DNA of 64,000 bases from assembly GCA_024697025.1 (NCBI GenBank), contig JAILGH010000106.1, positions 1-64,000 of the forward strand, written 5' to 3'. The notes beneath the pieces were generated by a model, which saw only the letters and a list, made by a program, of their open reading frames with translations, was not told where the DNA came from and did not search any database. The translations under genes and the position numbers were made by a program. Shown here piece after piece: positions 39,242 through 48,938 of the stretch (position 1 is its first letter; every line of letters starts with the position of its first letter). Source of the DNA: Pseudobutyrivibrio sp. Its GTDB lineage: Bacteria; Bacillota; Clostridia; Lachnospirales; Lachnospiraceae.

Positions 39242-40558
39242 TTATATCATTGTAACCATATTTCTACCATTTTCTTTAGACAAATACATTGCTCTATCCA
39301 TACGGTTAAATGCATTCTCTACATTGTCCTCATCCTTAACCTGGGTGACGCCGATGGAACAGGTCATCTGACCAACCTTATCAAAGGTTGTGTTCTCTAC
39401 CTTTTTCCTAAGCTCATCAGCAAGAGCCTTTAACTCTTCACCTGTCTTTCCATTGTAGACAATTACAAATTCCTCGCCGCCCCATCTTCCAACAGCGGCA
39501 TCTGCCTCTTTTGCAAATTCCTTTAAGATATCACCGAACTTAATGAGAACCAAATCACCCGCCGAATGTCCAAAAGTATCATTAACTCGTTTGAAAAAGT
39601 CCAAATCCAGCATCATCATAGAAACTGGTATGCCTTCCTTGTGCTGCTTTTCGATGCTGTTATTAATCTCTGTTAAGATGCTTCCATGGTTAAGCAAATC
39701 TGTAAGGGCATCATTTTGCGCAAGTCTTTCGTATTTCTTAAGCTCTGACAAAAGCTCCACAGAGCTTTCATGAATATTTTGAACCATAAACACAAATCTG
39801 AAATCATCTTCACTTCCTGTCATGGCACGGCTAAATATAAGCTTTACCCATATAAACTTGCCCTCGAGATTTTGCATCTGGCAATCAAAAGATGTGGTTC
39901 GGCCTCTGACAAGATTACTCTTCAAATAATCAGGGTCTGTTATCTTTAAAAATTGCTCCTTGTCCTCTGGCCATATCATATTTACAATCATAAGACGCCA
40001 GTCGGTATACTTAAGATCTGCGTTTATTACATCCTCAGAAACCTCTGTTACACTAATACTGTTAACAGTGTCCTTATTTAAATCAACATACATTGAAAAC
40101 AGGAATGTATTTTGAATAGTAGTGTTTAATTTACCACTTGTCATGTAATCTTGGACGTACTCATCGTATAATTCATCCATCACATAAACATACTTGGTAG
40201 TATCCTTGATAGGATAAACAGTCAACTGAAGAATGGTAGGATTGCTATTATCTTTCCCGGCAAGCTTTATCTTCCTACTGTATGTGCCTTTAAACTCTCC
40301 ATAATAAGGTGTAAAAGCATTGTATTCATCTGAAACTTTAACGTTGGAATCAGAAATATGAAACCATAGAGTATGAATCAGGTCATCGACTGTACCTGTT
40401 TCATCAAGATATTCTGCGATATTCTTGCCTTGAATTAGAATCCTGTACTTGTTAATGGCAGTATCCACCAATATTATTGCTGCCACATTGTCTTTAAACA
40501 GTTCAAATACATCCTGAATAGTATAGCTTTCTAGCGACTTATTTATCATACAACTCAC
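39242..40558 (-). CDS. Diguanylate cyclase (GGDEF domain, PAS-like N-terminus)
   Basis: AVGRWGGEEFVIVYNG; DLDFFKRVNDTFGHSAGD. Confidence 0.93.
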   Translation of the reverse strand: MSCMINKSLESYTIQDVFELFKDNVAAIILVDTAINKYRILIQGKNIAEYLDETGTVDDLIHTLWFHISDSNVKVSDEYNAFTPYYGEFKGTYSRKIKLAGKDNSNPTILQLTVYPIKDTTKYVYVMDELYDEYVQDYMTSGKLNTTIQNTFLFSMYVDLNKDTVNSISVTEVSEDVINADLKYTDWRLMIVNMIWPEDKEQFLKITDPDYLKSNLVRGRTTSFDCQMQNLEGKFIWVKLIFSRAMTGSEDDFRFVFMVQNIHESSVELLSELKKYERLAQNDALTDLLNHGSILTEINNSIEKQHKEGIPVSMMMLDLDFFKRVNDTFGHSAGDLVLIKFGDILKEFAKEADAAVGRWGGEEFVIVYNGKTGEELKALADELRKKVENTTFDKVGQMTCSIGVTQVKDEDNVENAFNRMDRAMYLSKENGRNMVTMI

Positions 40559-40714
40559 CTACTAATAGCAATTTGATGTAAACGTCATCACTGCTATTAT
40601 ACTTCTAAAAACTACCTCTTTTATTATTTTCACAAAATAATAACATTATTTCAAGATTGAATTTCAATTTGAACAACATGGATATAAGTGTTAGACTTTA
40701 ATTCGGTGAAAGAA

Positions 40715-41173
40715 ATGGAAAATAGAAACGATTTATTAACTCATATTAAAAACATCATATCGATATTTGTAGATTATGTTAAAGCATCTTTTATAGACAG
40801 CTTTGTAGTGGGCATCCTCAATTTTATTTTTATGGCAGTTATGGAAATGCCCCTAAAAATACTGATTTCGATTTTAATGGCAATTGCCAATCTCATTCCA
40901 AGCATTGGCCCTGTAATTGGAGCTTTAGTGTGTGGCGGCATCCTTGCGTTTTATGACGCCAAGCAGTCGTTGTACTTCCTTATTTTCACACTTGTGCTTC
41001 AGGTTATTGATGGCCTTATAATCAAGCCTAAGATATTCGGCGATAAATTTGGAATCTCAGGCATAATTATGCTAATTGGAATGATTATCGGCAGTGCCTT
41101 ATTTGGAATACCAGGCCTACTTTTGGTAGTGCCTGCCATCGCAATAGTTCGTTATTTTATAAAATTGCGCTAA
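40715..41173 (+). CDS. Half-length AI-2E family membrane protein (C-terminal half only)
   Basis: IANLIPSIGPVIGALVCGG...LQVIDGLIIKPKIFGDKFGISGIIMLIGMIIG aligns with the C-terminal half of the ORF at 24476-25576. Confidence 0.8.
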   Translation: MENRNDLLTHIKNIISIFVDYVKASFIDSFVVGILNFIFMAVMEMPLKILISILMAIANLIPSIGPVIGALVCGGILAFYDAKQSLYFLIFTLVLQVIDGLIIKPKIFGDKFGISGIIMLIGMIIGSALFGIPGLLLVVPAIAIVRYFIKLR

Positions 41174-42449
41174 AGACTTTCTTGCCTTTGACAAACTTGT
41201 CCTTGATGATAGCATCGGCATCGTTGTAGCACATTCTCTCGATACGCTCTCTGATGGACATATCTCGCATAGAAAACATCTTGCTGTCGTCAATTACAAC
41301 TGCGTCAAAATCATATCCATCTTTGAAGGTACCCACATTACCAAAATACTTGCCTCCACCGGCTGTTGCAAGGTAGAATACCTCTTCAAATGTAAGAGGC
41401 TTTACCTTTTCGTCCACAAGGCGATAATACATCTTGGATGCTTGCAAAGTAATAAGCATTGTCTTGACCATATTCATGGAAGAACCAGCTGCCACATCGG
41501 TACCAAGTCCCACATTGACACCTGCATCTAAAAATCTCCTAACTGGGGCAATTCCTGATGTAAGATTCATATTGGAGTCTGCACAGTGAGCAATATACGC
41601 TCCATGCTTTTTAAGAATTGCTATCTCTCTATCGTCTGAATGTACGCAGTGGGCCATAATCGTAGGTCTATCTACTGTGCCCATTGTATTAAACATTTCA
41701 TAAGCATTTGCATAGCAAGTTGACTCTGGGACAAGGTCCTTAACCCATGCTATTTCAGAATGATTCTCCGACAAATGAGATTGAATACGAAGATTCTTCT
41801 CCTCTGCTAATTTACCTATTCCTGTCATCAACTCATCTGAGCAGGATGGAATAAATCTAGGAGTTAAGATAGGTTTCGTATTTACGTATTTGTCCTGCAC
41901 CTGGTCGAGCCATTCTATGGTTGATGAAAGAGATGCTTCTGCGCTCTCCTCTTGGAGATTCTCTCCACCATTTCTATCCATATTGACCTTACCAACATAA
42001 GTGATTACACCAGTTCTTTCAAGCTGATTCATAAGCTCAATTGTAGCCTCATTGTGCAGCGTTCCAAAAACAACTGCACGGGTAGTAAAGCATCTGCGCA
42101 AATCCTCTGTAAAATACTGATAAGCTTTACGAGCATACTCCATGTCAGCATACTTTGCTTCCTCTGGAAATGTGTAGGTACTGAGCCACTCTAAAAGCTC
42201 AGCATCCATTCCTATTCCTCGGAAAGTATACTGAGGAGCATGGACGTGCAAATCTGTCATACCAGGAATAATCAGACGCTCGCCATAATCATATAGCTGA
42301 AGTGCCTTATACTTGCTAGGCAGCTCAACAAAAGCGCCCTTGCACACACCATCCATACATACTACATAACCTCTGTAGTAAGTCACTATGCTGTTAGGAC
42401 CATCTGAGAAGGCTATGCCTCCTCGCAAAACAAAACTATCGTTAGTCAT
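41157..42449 (-). CDS. guaD: Guanine deaminase/amidohydrolase
   Basis: IPGMTDLHVHAPQYTFRGIGMDAELLEWLSTYTFPEE; HLSENHSEIAWV; AHCVHSDDREI; GLGTDVAAGSS. Confidence 0.93.
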   Translation of the reverse strand: MTNDSFVLRGGIAFSDGPNSIVTYYRGYVVCMDGVCKGAFVELPSKYKALQLYDYGERLIIPGMTDLHVHAPQYTFRGIGMDAELLEWLSTYTFPEEAKYADMEYARKAYQYFTEDLRRCFTTRAVVFGTLHNEATIELMNQLERTGVITYVGKVNMDRNGGENLQEESAEASLSSTIEWLDQVQDKYVNTKPILTPRFIPSCSDELMTGIGKLAEEKNLRIQSHLSENHSEIAWVKDLVPESTCYANAYEMFNTMGTVDRPTIMAHCVHSDDREIAILKKHGAYIAHCADSNMNLTSGIAPVRRFLDAGVNVGLGTDVAAGSSMNMVKTMLITLQASKMYYRLVDEKVKPLTFEEVFYLATAGGGKYFGNVGTFKDGYDFDAVVIDDSKMFSMRDMSIRERIERMCYNDADAIIKDKFVKGKKVFSAIL

Positions 42450-42478
42450 ATCTTAAATACTTATTTTTCTCCCGTCTC

Positions 42479-42745
42479 CTATCCTTGGAGACCTCTAGCC
42501 TGTCTATCCATATCTTCGATCACTATGTCATAGATTTCGCCAAGAGTTCTGCAATATTCCAAAACCTTCCATGGCTCATTTGTATGATAGTGAATCTTGA
42601 TAAGCTCCTCATCACCAACTGCAAGAAGGCTATCACCTACAAAGTTCTCGATGATGTAATCGTTGATTTCATCCTCGTCAAGATTCTCGCCTTCAATAAG
42701 AAGCTGTGTGTCATATCTAAACTCAATTGACTGTTCTGGTAACAT
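42479..42745 (-). CDS. Standalone FakA/YloV C-terminal-like domain (88 aa)
   Basis: YDTQLLIEGENLDEDEINDYIIENFVGDSLLAVGDEELIKIHYHTNEPWKVLEYCRTLGEIYDIVIEDMDRQ resembles the C-terminal region of DAK2/FakA proteins. Confidence 0.8.
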   Translation of the reverse strand: MLPEQSIEFRYDTQLLIEGENLDEDEINDYIIENFVGDSLLAVGDEELIKIHYHTNEPWKVLEYCRTLGEIYDIVIEDMDRQARGLQG

Positions 42746-42958
42746 ATTATTTCCTCCGTTTTCCTTGTCTAATCAGATACACTTTATCATAAATCGCCTA
42801 AAAAGGCGAGTAAGTTTTGACTAACCACCCTTAAGCAAGATAAAAAAGGGCATTACAAGTTTTTTCACAATTTGATGATAATATGTAGGTATTAAAAAAC
42901 GTCAAGCTTATTTATTAATGAAACAGCGTTCTTTCTAGTTTCTTTAGGGGGGTATTTT

Positions 42959-43114
42959 ATGGCAGACCAATTTAAACCAGATTTAATAGATGATTCGGGT
43001 GTCCATAATAATGTAAAGATACGTCAGACTCAGATATTTGTATTTATGTGCCGTGTCTTAACAGTAATTCTTGGCATCCTTGGTGTGTTAGCGTTGATAA
43101 AGGGAAACATGTAG
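42959..43114 (+). CDS. 51-aa single-TM microprotein MADQFKPDLIDDSGVHNNVKIRQTQIFVFMCRVLTVILGILGVLALIKGNM
   Basis: tttaggggggt SD upstream; 10 nt before the K+ channel ORF; not in the ORF track. Confidence 0.7.
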   Translation: MADQFKPDLIDDSGVHNNVKIRQTQIFVFMCRVLTVILGILGVLALIKGNM

Positions 43115-43124
43115 GGGAAGAGTT

Positions 43125-43853
43125 ATGTACAATATTAAACAAAGGGTTTACGAAGTTCTTGAAGTATCAAGCATTGGCGACAGATCCAGCCGCGCCTATG
43201 ACGTGCTTATGACGGCGGCAGTTATCGTTGGATTGCTGCCAATGACATTAAAATCAGAAAATATATTTACGCATTGTATCGAACTGGTAACTAGCTTGAT
43301 TTTTATCTGCGACTACATTGCCAGAGTTTGGACTGCAGATTATAAGATGGGTTATCGCAACTACAGAGCTTACATCGCTTATGTTCTTACACCACTTGCA
43401 ATCTTTGATTTGCTTTCCATTTTGCCTGTTATTTATCTTTTCGTTCACGTAACCAGTCGAATTACCTTGCTTAGACTTTTTAGATTCTTTAGAGTCTTTA
43501 AGCTTGTGAGATATTCCAAGACCATGGTTGTCATTTCAAATGTTGTTCGAAAGGTTAAAAAACAACTTTTAGCAGTGTTGATTCTTATTATCGTTTACAT
43601 TTTTGTATCAGCAATGCTAGTGTTCCAATTGGAACCGGATTTGTTTAATACATTTTTTGATGCACTATATTGGGCAACTATTTCAATTACCACTATCGGC
43701 TACGGTGACATATCTCCTGTCACAGGAGTAGGTCGACTAATCACAATGGTTTCAGCCTTGATGGGTATGGCTGTTATTGCACTTCCAACTGGTATCATAA
43801 CCGCAGCCTACATGAATGAAATAACCAAGAAAAAGACTAAATACGAACTTTGA
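43125..43853 (+). CDS. Voltage-gated-like potassium channel (6TM)
   Basis: TISITTIGYGDISPVTG selectivity filter; S4-like LLRLFRFFRVFKLVRYSK. Confidence 0.95.
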   Translation: MYNIKQRVYEVLEVSSIGDRSSRAYDVLMTAAVIVGLLPMTLKSENIFTHCIELVTSLIFICDYIARVWTADYKMGYRNYRAYIAYVLTPLAIFDLLSILPVIYLFVHVTSRITLLRLFRFFRVFKLVRYSKTMVVISNVVRKVKKQLLAVLILIIVYIFVSAMLVFQLEPDLFNTFFDALYWATISITTIGYGDISPVTGVGRLITMVSALMGMAVIALPTGIITAAYMNEITKKKTKYEL

Positions 43854-43880
43854 GCCAACCAGCTGACGCTAGTTGGCTCA
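43852..43880. terminator. Hairpin gagccaaccagctgacgctagttggctc
   Basis: Inverted repeat between convergent genes. Confidence 0.7.
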
Positions 43881-43898
43881 ATTATATTATTGGTTTAT

Positions 43899-44657
43899 TT
43901 ACTTTTGTGTGAAATAACTCTCAATCCCTGCAGCGATTCCTTCTGCTATCTCCTCCTGATACTCATCAGTTACAAGCAACTCCTCATCTGCTGAATTTGC
44001 AAGAGAACCAACCTCAATGATTGTAGTTGGTACGATGCTCCAGTTTATGATTGGTCTGTTATCATCTTCAATCACGTCACCTTTGCTGTTGCCTGTTGAC
44101 TGAACTATTGAGCCTAGCACTGCATCTGAAAGCAATCTTGCTCTGCCATAGTTTCCATAATTATATGGATTGTCTTCTGACTGACAGATAATTTCTACTC
44201 CATTATCTGTCAACGAGCCGTCACTATTTGCCGTAATTCCAACCATGATATCTGCCTCAGCAGTGTTAGCCATCATAGCTCTTCCGCTATCGCTAATATT
44301 TACGTCACTGCTATATCTTGTAAGGATAACTGTATAACCTTTATCCTCCAAAATATTTTCTAGCTTGCGAGCAATATCAAGATTCATCTCGTACTCAGCG
44401 TACTGAGTCTCCTCCCCAATATTTCCACTAATAACACCACTAGTTGTTTTGAAAGCGCCAGGGCCAACTGGCTCTTTTCCATTGGCGGCCTTCTGTTGAT
44501 ACCCAGGGTCAATTGCTATAACCTTTGGCTCATCAGAAGCTTTCGTCGACTGTTTTGCCTCAACCACATTAGCTGAACTAAGCCATCCAATGATCAGGAG
44601 CGACAGAATCAGATATCCTCTCAGTATTCTTTTAAATGTTTCTCTCATCTGAATCAC
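43899..44657 (-). CDS. N-acetylmuramoyl-L-alanine amidase (Amidase_3)
   Basis: IAIDPGYQQKAANG...LDIARKLENILEDKGYTVILTR...IIEVGSLANSADE. Confidence 0.88.
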   Translation of the reverse strand: MIQMRETFKRILRGYLILSLLIIGWLSSANVVEAKQSTKASDEPKVIAIDPGYQQKAANGKEPVGPGAFKTTSGVISGNIGEETQYAEYEMNLDIARKLENILEDKGYTVILTRYSSDVNISDSGRAMMANTAEADIMVGITANSDGSLTDNGVEIICQSEDNPYNYGNYGRARLLSDAVLGSIVQSTGNSKGDVIEDDNRPIINWSIVPTTIIEVGSLANSADEELLVTDEYQEEIAEGIAAGIESYFTQK

Positions 44658-44777
44658 ACTCCTTCCTACATTTTCTCTACATTAATCATTATCGGATAGT
44701 TGTGTGAATATTTTATGTCTTTTTCGGCGTTTTTTGTCAATTTCTCAGCATTTTAAATAATTTTGTTACTAATTCCA

Positions 44778-47342
44778 CTAGTGTATTCCACAATATTCGT
44801 ATCCGGCGCCCTCGACTGCAGCCTTGATATCATTTTCGGCTACATCCTGAGTAGTCTTAATAACAACAAGATTAGCCTCATGATTTGCAGTAGCTTCCTC
44901 TACGCCTGCAATCTTTTCTAATGCTTCCTTCACATGTGCCTCGCAGTGCTGACACATCATTCCCTTAACTGTAATTTCCATCGTACGTTCCACCTCCTTA
45001 GGCTCTACAATACTTGTAGTAATTTGATTTTTAATTCTTTTATCTTTTCTAACACTTAGTATGTTAAACAAATTTAGTCTCAAAGCGTTTGTAACAACGC
45101 AAAAGCTTGATAAGCTCATTGCCGCTGCGCCAATCATAGGATTGAGGGTCCAACCAAAGGCATGTATATATGCCCCTGCCGCAAGGGGTATTCCTATCGC
45201 ATTATAGAAGAATGCCCAAAACAGATTCTGCTTTATGTTAGTTAATGTCGCTCGACTAAGTCGTATTGCTGCTGCTACATCTGTAAGTCTGCTCTTCATC
45301 AAAACAACATCAGCAGCATCTATAGCCACATCCGTTCCCGCGCCAATAGCGATTCCCATGTCGGCTCTTGTAAGAGCAGGGGCGTCATTTATTCCATCCC
45401 CTACCATTGCCACCTTGCCATGCTCCTGCAGCTTTTGGATAATCGCTTCCTTGCCATCAGGCTTTACTCCGGCAATCACCTCATCTACTCCTGCATCCTC
45501 GGCGATAGCTCTGGCTGTCTTTTCATTATCTCCTGTAAGCATCACCACGTGGATACCCATATTTTTAAGCTGCTTTACAGCCTCTGAAGAATCATCCTTT
45601 ATGATATCCGCAACGGATATAATTCCAAGAAATCTATCCTGATTTGCAAAGAAAATTGGAGTCTCTCCATTTTCAGAAAGTCTATCCGACAGGCTAATTG
45701 CTTTTTGTGGAACTGTAACGTAGCTAGTTATCAACTCCAAATTGCCTCCATAAATCTTTTGGCCATCAAGAGAAGCTGTCACTCCACTGCCTGATAGTGA
45801 CTGGAAGCTTTCAACCTCCGAAGGCTCCAATCCCAAGCTATAACCATACTCCACTATGGCTTTTGCCAGAGGATGACTGGATTTCGCCTCAAGGGCAAAG
45901 GCCACTCTAAGCAAATCAATGTCCTCCACTCCATCATCTTGAAAAGTGCCAAGAACCTTGGGTTCTCCTTTTGTGATTGTGCCTGTTTTATCCAGCGCCA
46001 CTATCTGTACCTTTCCAGTTTGCTCTAGTGATACCGCAGTTTTAAACATGATGCCATGCTTAGCACCCATGCCATTTCCTACCATAATTGCCACCGGAGT
46101 GGCAAGGCCCAAAGCACAAGGGCAACTGATTACTAAAACTGAAATTGCTCTTGCCAAGGCAAATCCAAATGTTTGTCCGACTAAAAGCCATATGGCAAAT
46201 GTGATTATCGCAATTACGATAACTACCGGTACAAATACCCCAGAAACCTTATCTGCAATTTTAGCTATAGGTGCTTTGGTGGCTGCCGCATCACTTACCA
46301 TCTGAATAATCTGAGAAAGTGTTGTATCCTTTCCAACTCTAGTGGCTTCGCATATTAAGTATCCACTTTCGTTGATGGTTGCAGCTGAAACTGAATCACC
46401 AACAGCCTTGTCCACAGGGATGCTTTCTCCAGTAAGGGCTGATTCATTAACTGCACCATCACCTTCAACAACGACTCCATCGACAGGAATGTTGTCGCCA
46501 GCTTTTACTACAAATCTATCGCCTATCTTTACCTGCTGAATCGGTACTACAACCTCAACTCCGTCCTTAATCAAAACTGCCGTTTTAGGTGCAAGCTTCA
46601 TCAGTTCCTTAAGTGCATTTGTGGTGCGACCTTTAGAAATTGATTCTAAAAGTTTGCCAACAGTAATTAGCGTAAGAATCATTGCCGCAGATTCAAAATA
46701 TAGGTCATGAAAAGCCTTATGAAGACTTGTTGAATCTCCATTCAACTGATATATGGTCATTGCAAACAAGCCGTAGACGCTATAAATATATGATGCAGCT
46801 GAGCCTAACGCCACCAAAGTATCCATATTAGGAGCTTTATGAATAAGACCTCTAAAACCACTTATAAAAAACTTTTGGTTTATGACCATGATAAGTCCAG
46901 CTAAAATTAACTGGTAGATTCCTGAACCAACTGGATTATTTTCTAAAAATCCCGGTACAGGCCATCCAAACATGCCATGTCCCATGCTCACATACATAAG
47001 TGGCAGTAGTAAAATTAATGACGCTACAAGCCTCTTTTTTATAACTGGTGTCTCCAAATCTTTTAGCTCATTATCATAGTTTGGAATAGTACTGTATTCT
47101 CCATTCATTGAATTAGCCACACCACCATCTTGAATGAGAGAACTATTTTTCAAGCTAGCTCCATAACCAGCTGCCTCAATAGCTTTTATTATTTCTTCTG
47201 GAGCAGCACTTCCCTCCACTCCCATGGAATTGGTTAGAAGGCTAACCGCGCAGCTATCAACTCCAGGCACAGCAGAAACCGCCTTTTCAACTCTGGCCTG
47301 ACAGGCTGCACAGCTCATTCCTGTAACATTGTATTGTTCCAT
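44778..47342 (-). CDS. copA: Copper-translocating P-type ATPase with N- and C-terminal HMA domains
   Basis: GMSCAACQARVEKAV; SCPCALGLATPVA; DKTGTITKG; C-terminal GMMCQHCEAHVKEAL. Confidence 0.96.
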   Translation of the reverse strand: MEQYNVTGMSCAACQARVEKAVSAVPGVDSCAVSLLTNSMGVEGSAAPEEIIKAIEAAGYGASLKNSSLIQDGGVANSMNGEYSTIPNYDNELKDLETPVIKKRLVASLILLLPLMYVSMGHGMFGWPVPGFLENNPVGSGIYQLILAGLIMVINQKFFISGFRGLIHKAPNMDTLVALGSAASYIYSVYGLFAMTIYQLNGDSTSLHKAFHDLYFESAAMILTLITVGKLLESISKGRTTNALKELMKLAPKTAVLIKDGVEVVVPIQQVKIGDRFVVKAGDNIPVDGVVVEGDGAVNESALTGESIPVDKAVGDSVSAATINESGYLICEATRVGKDTTLSQIIQMVSDAAATKAPIAKIADKVSGVFVPVVIVIAIITFAIWLLVGQTFGFALARAISVLVISCPCALGLATPVAIMVGNGMGAKHGIMFKTAVSLEQTGKVQIVALDKTGTITKGEPKVLGTFQDDGVEDIDLLRVAFALEAKSSHPLAKAIVEYGYSLGLEPSEVESFQSLSGSGVTASLDGQKIYGGNLELITSYVTVPQKAISLSDRLSENGETPIFFANQDRFLGIISVADIIKDDSSEAVKQLKNMGIHVVMLTGDNEKTARAIAEDAGVDEVIAGVKPDGKEAIIQKLQEHGKVAMVGDGINDAPALTRADMGIAIGAGTDVAIDAADVVLMKSRLTDVAAAIRLSRATLTNIKQNLFWAFFYNAIGIPLAAGAYIHAFGWTLNPMIGAAAMSLSSFCVVTNALRLNLFNILSVRKDKRIKNQITTSIVEPKEVERTMEITVKGMMCQHCEAHVKEALEKIAGVEEATANHEANLVVIKTTQDVAENDIKAAVEGAGYEYCGIH

Positions 47343-47356
47343 ATTGATACCTCATA

Positions 47357-47719
47357 TTACTTCATCAATTTTTGAAGAGCCTTGGCTAGCTCATCTACAA
47401 TCTCTTCGTTGCCAGCCTTAATATTGTCTGCAACACAGGTCTTGAGATGATTCGAAAGAAGCACCTTGTTAAAGCTATTTAAGGCGCTAGTAATAGCAGA
47501 CACTTGCATGAGAATATCTATACAGTAGCAGTCATTCTCAAGCATCCCCTCTACTCCTCGCACCTGACCCTCGATTCGCTTCAAGCGATTCATAAGGTCT
47601 TTCTTTTCCTTATCATCTCTATCCTTGTGCTTTCCCGTGCCACAACAATCACACTGCTCCATGCCAGTGGTAAGCATCTGCTCTTGCTGATTTTGGCTCT
47701 TATCCTTCTTATTTCCCAT
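47357..47719 (-). CDS. csoR: CsoR-family metal-sensing repressor
   Basis: LMNRLKRIEGQVRGVEGMLENDCYCIDILMQ...LLSNHLKTCV. Confidence 0.93.
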   Translation of the reverse strand: MGNKKDKSQNQQEQMLTTGMEQCDCCGTGKHKDRDDKEKKDLMNRLKRIEGQVRGVEGMLENDCYCIDILMQVSAITSALNSFNKVLLSNHLKTCVADNIKAGNEEIVDELAKALQKLMK

Positions 47720-47750
47720 GCTATTAAACTCCATAAAACAAAAAACAGCA

Positions 47751-47800
47751 TACCCCCTGCGGGTATATTTACTATCTGTAATATATACCCCCTATGGGTA
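47751..47800. promoter_or_regulatory. Two CsoR-type operators TACCCCCTGCGGGTA and TACCCCCTATGGGTA
   Basis: Copies at 47751-47765 and 47786-47800, upstream of csoR-copA. Confidence 0.9.
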
Positions 47801-47828
47801 TGCTGTCAATATTAATTTTTATTAACTA

Positions 47829-48935
47829 TCACTTGTACTCTTCCCACCAAGTCTCGTTAAATGAAGCTATATCTTCAAATTTAACTGTTTGACCGATGCG
47901 GGGAGTTGCAATATTTAAATTATTTTCTCTAGCTGCTTTAGTGACTCTAATAATTGGGTCATCCCAAGCGTGATTGCAAATGCAAAATGTTCCCCAATGT
48001 ACAGGAATCATCCACTTAGCTTCTGTATCTATTGTTGCCTGAGCCACCTCCTCTGGCATCATGTGCACGTATGCCCATGAAGGATCATACTGACCACACT
48101 CAGAAAGCATTAAGTCCGGAGCACCAAGTTGCGCTTTTACCTTCTTGAAAACTCCGTTGTACCCTCCATCACCTGTGTAGTAAACCTTATGTATCCCATT
48201 ATCCAAATAGTAGCCGCCCCATAAGGTACTATTCGACTTAAGAGGATTACGACCAGTGAAATGTTGAGATGGGGTTAACGTATATGTAATATTATCTATT
48301 TCAATGTTTTCCCACCATGCTAGGGTATGGATCTTCTCTGGCTCAACGCCCCAATCTTCTAATATAATCTCCACTCCAAGTGGAACTATGTATTCTTCTA
48401 CCTTGGAATCTAAAGACTTAATAGTATCATAATCCAAGTGGTCATAGTGATCATGAGACAACAACAGTACATCAACCTCTGGCATTTGCGAGGCAGTAAG
48501 TGGTACATCTGAAAATCGTCTTGGTCCCGCAAATGAAACCGGAGAACTTCTTTCGCTAAGCACTGGGTCTACTAGGATATTTTTAGTTCCATACTGAAGC
48601 AAAAATGATGAGTGACCAATCCATGTAAAGGCCAAATCTTCATCTGTTCTTTCAGACAGAAGTTCCGGCTGCTCAGCCTTAATCCGCGTAGTTGGAGTAC
48701 GCCTTGTATCTCGCGCGTATGCCTCTCCAGTCATAAGGCTAGTTTCCATTTCATTGTGGAATTTGCCATCGTAGTACTGCGCTGTTCTCTTGCCGTAGGA
48801 TTCACCTCGTTTTTCATCTGGCGATCTGCCTACGGAAGGATAAAATTTCAAAAACAACAAGCCTACTATGACTATCGCCAAAATGATAATACATAGCACC
48901 AATATTATTTTGCCTATAATCTTAAATATTGTCAT
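47829..48935 (-). CDS. MBL-fold metallohydrolase (NAPE-PLD/UlaG-like)
   Basis: FTWIGHSSFLLQYGTKNILVDPVLSERSSP; LLLSHDHYDHLDY; YYTGDGGYNGVF. Confidence 0.92.
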   Translation of the reverse strand: MTIFKIIGKIILVLCIIILAIVIVGLLFLKFYPSVGRSPDEKRGESYGKRTAQYYDGKFHNEMETSLMTGEAYARDTRRTPTTRIKAEQPELLSERTDEDLAFTWIGHSSFLLQYGTKNILVDPVLSERSSPVSFAGPRRFSDVPLTASQMPEVDVLLLSHDHYDHLDYDTIKSLDSKVEEYIVPLGVEIILEDWGVEPEKIHTLAWWENIEIDNITYTLTPSQHFTGRNPLKSNSTLWGGYYLDNGIHKVYYTGDGGYNGVFKKVKAQLGAPDLMLSECGQYDPSWAYVHMMPEEVAQATIDTEAKWMIPVHWGTFCICNHAWDDPIIRVTKAARENNLNIATPRIGQTVKFEDIASFNETWWEEYK

Positions 48936-48938
48936 ACG

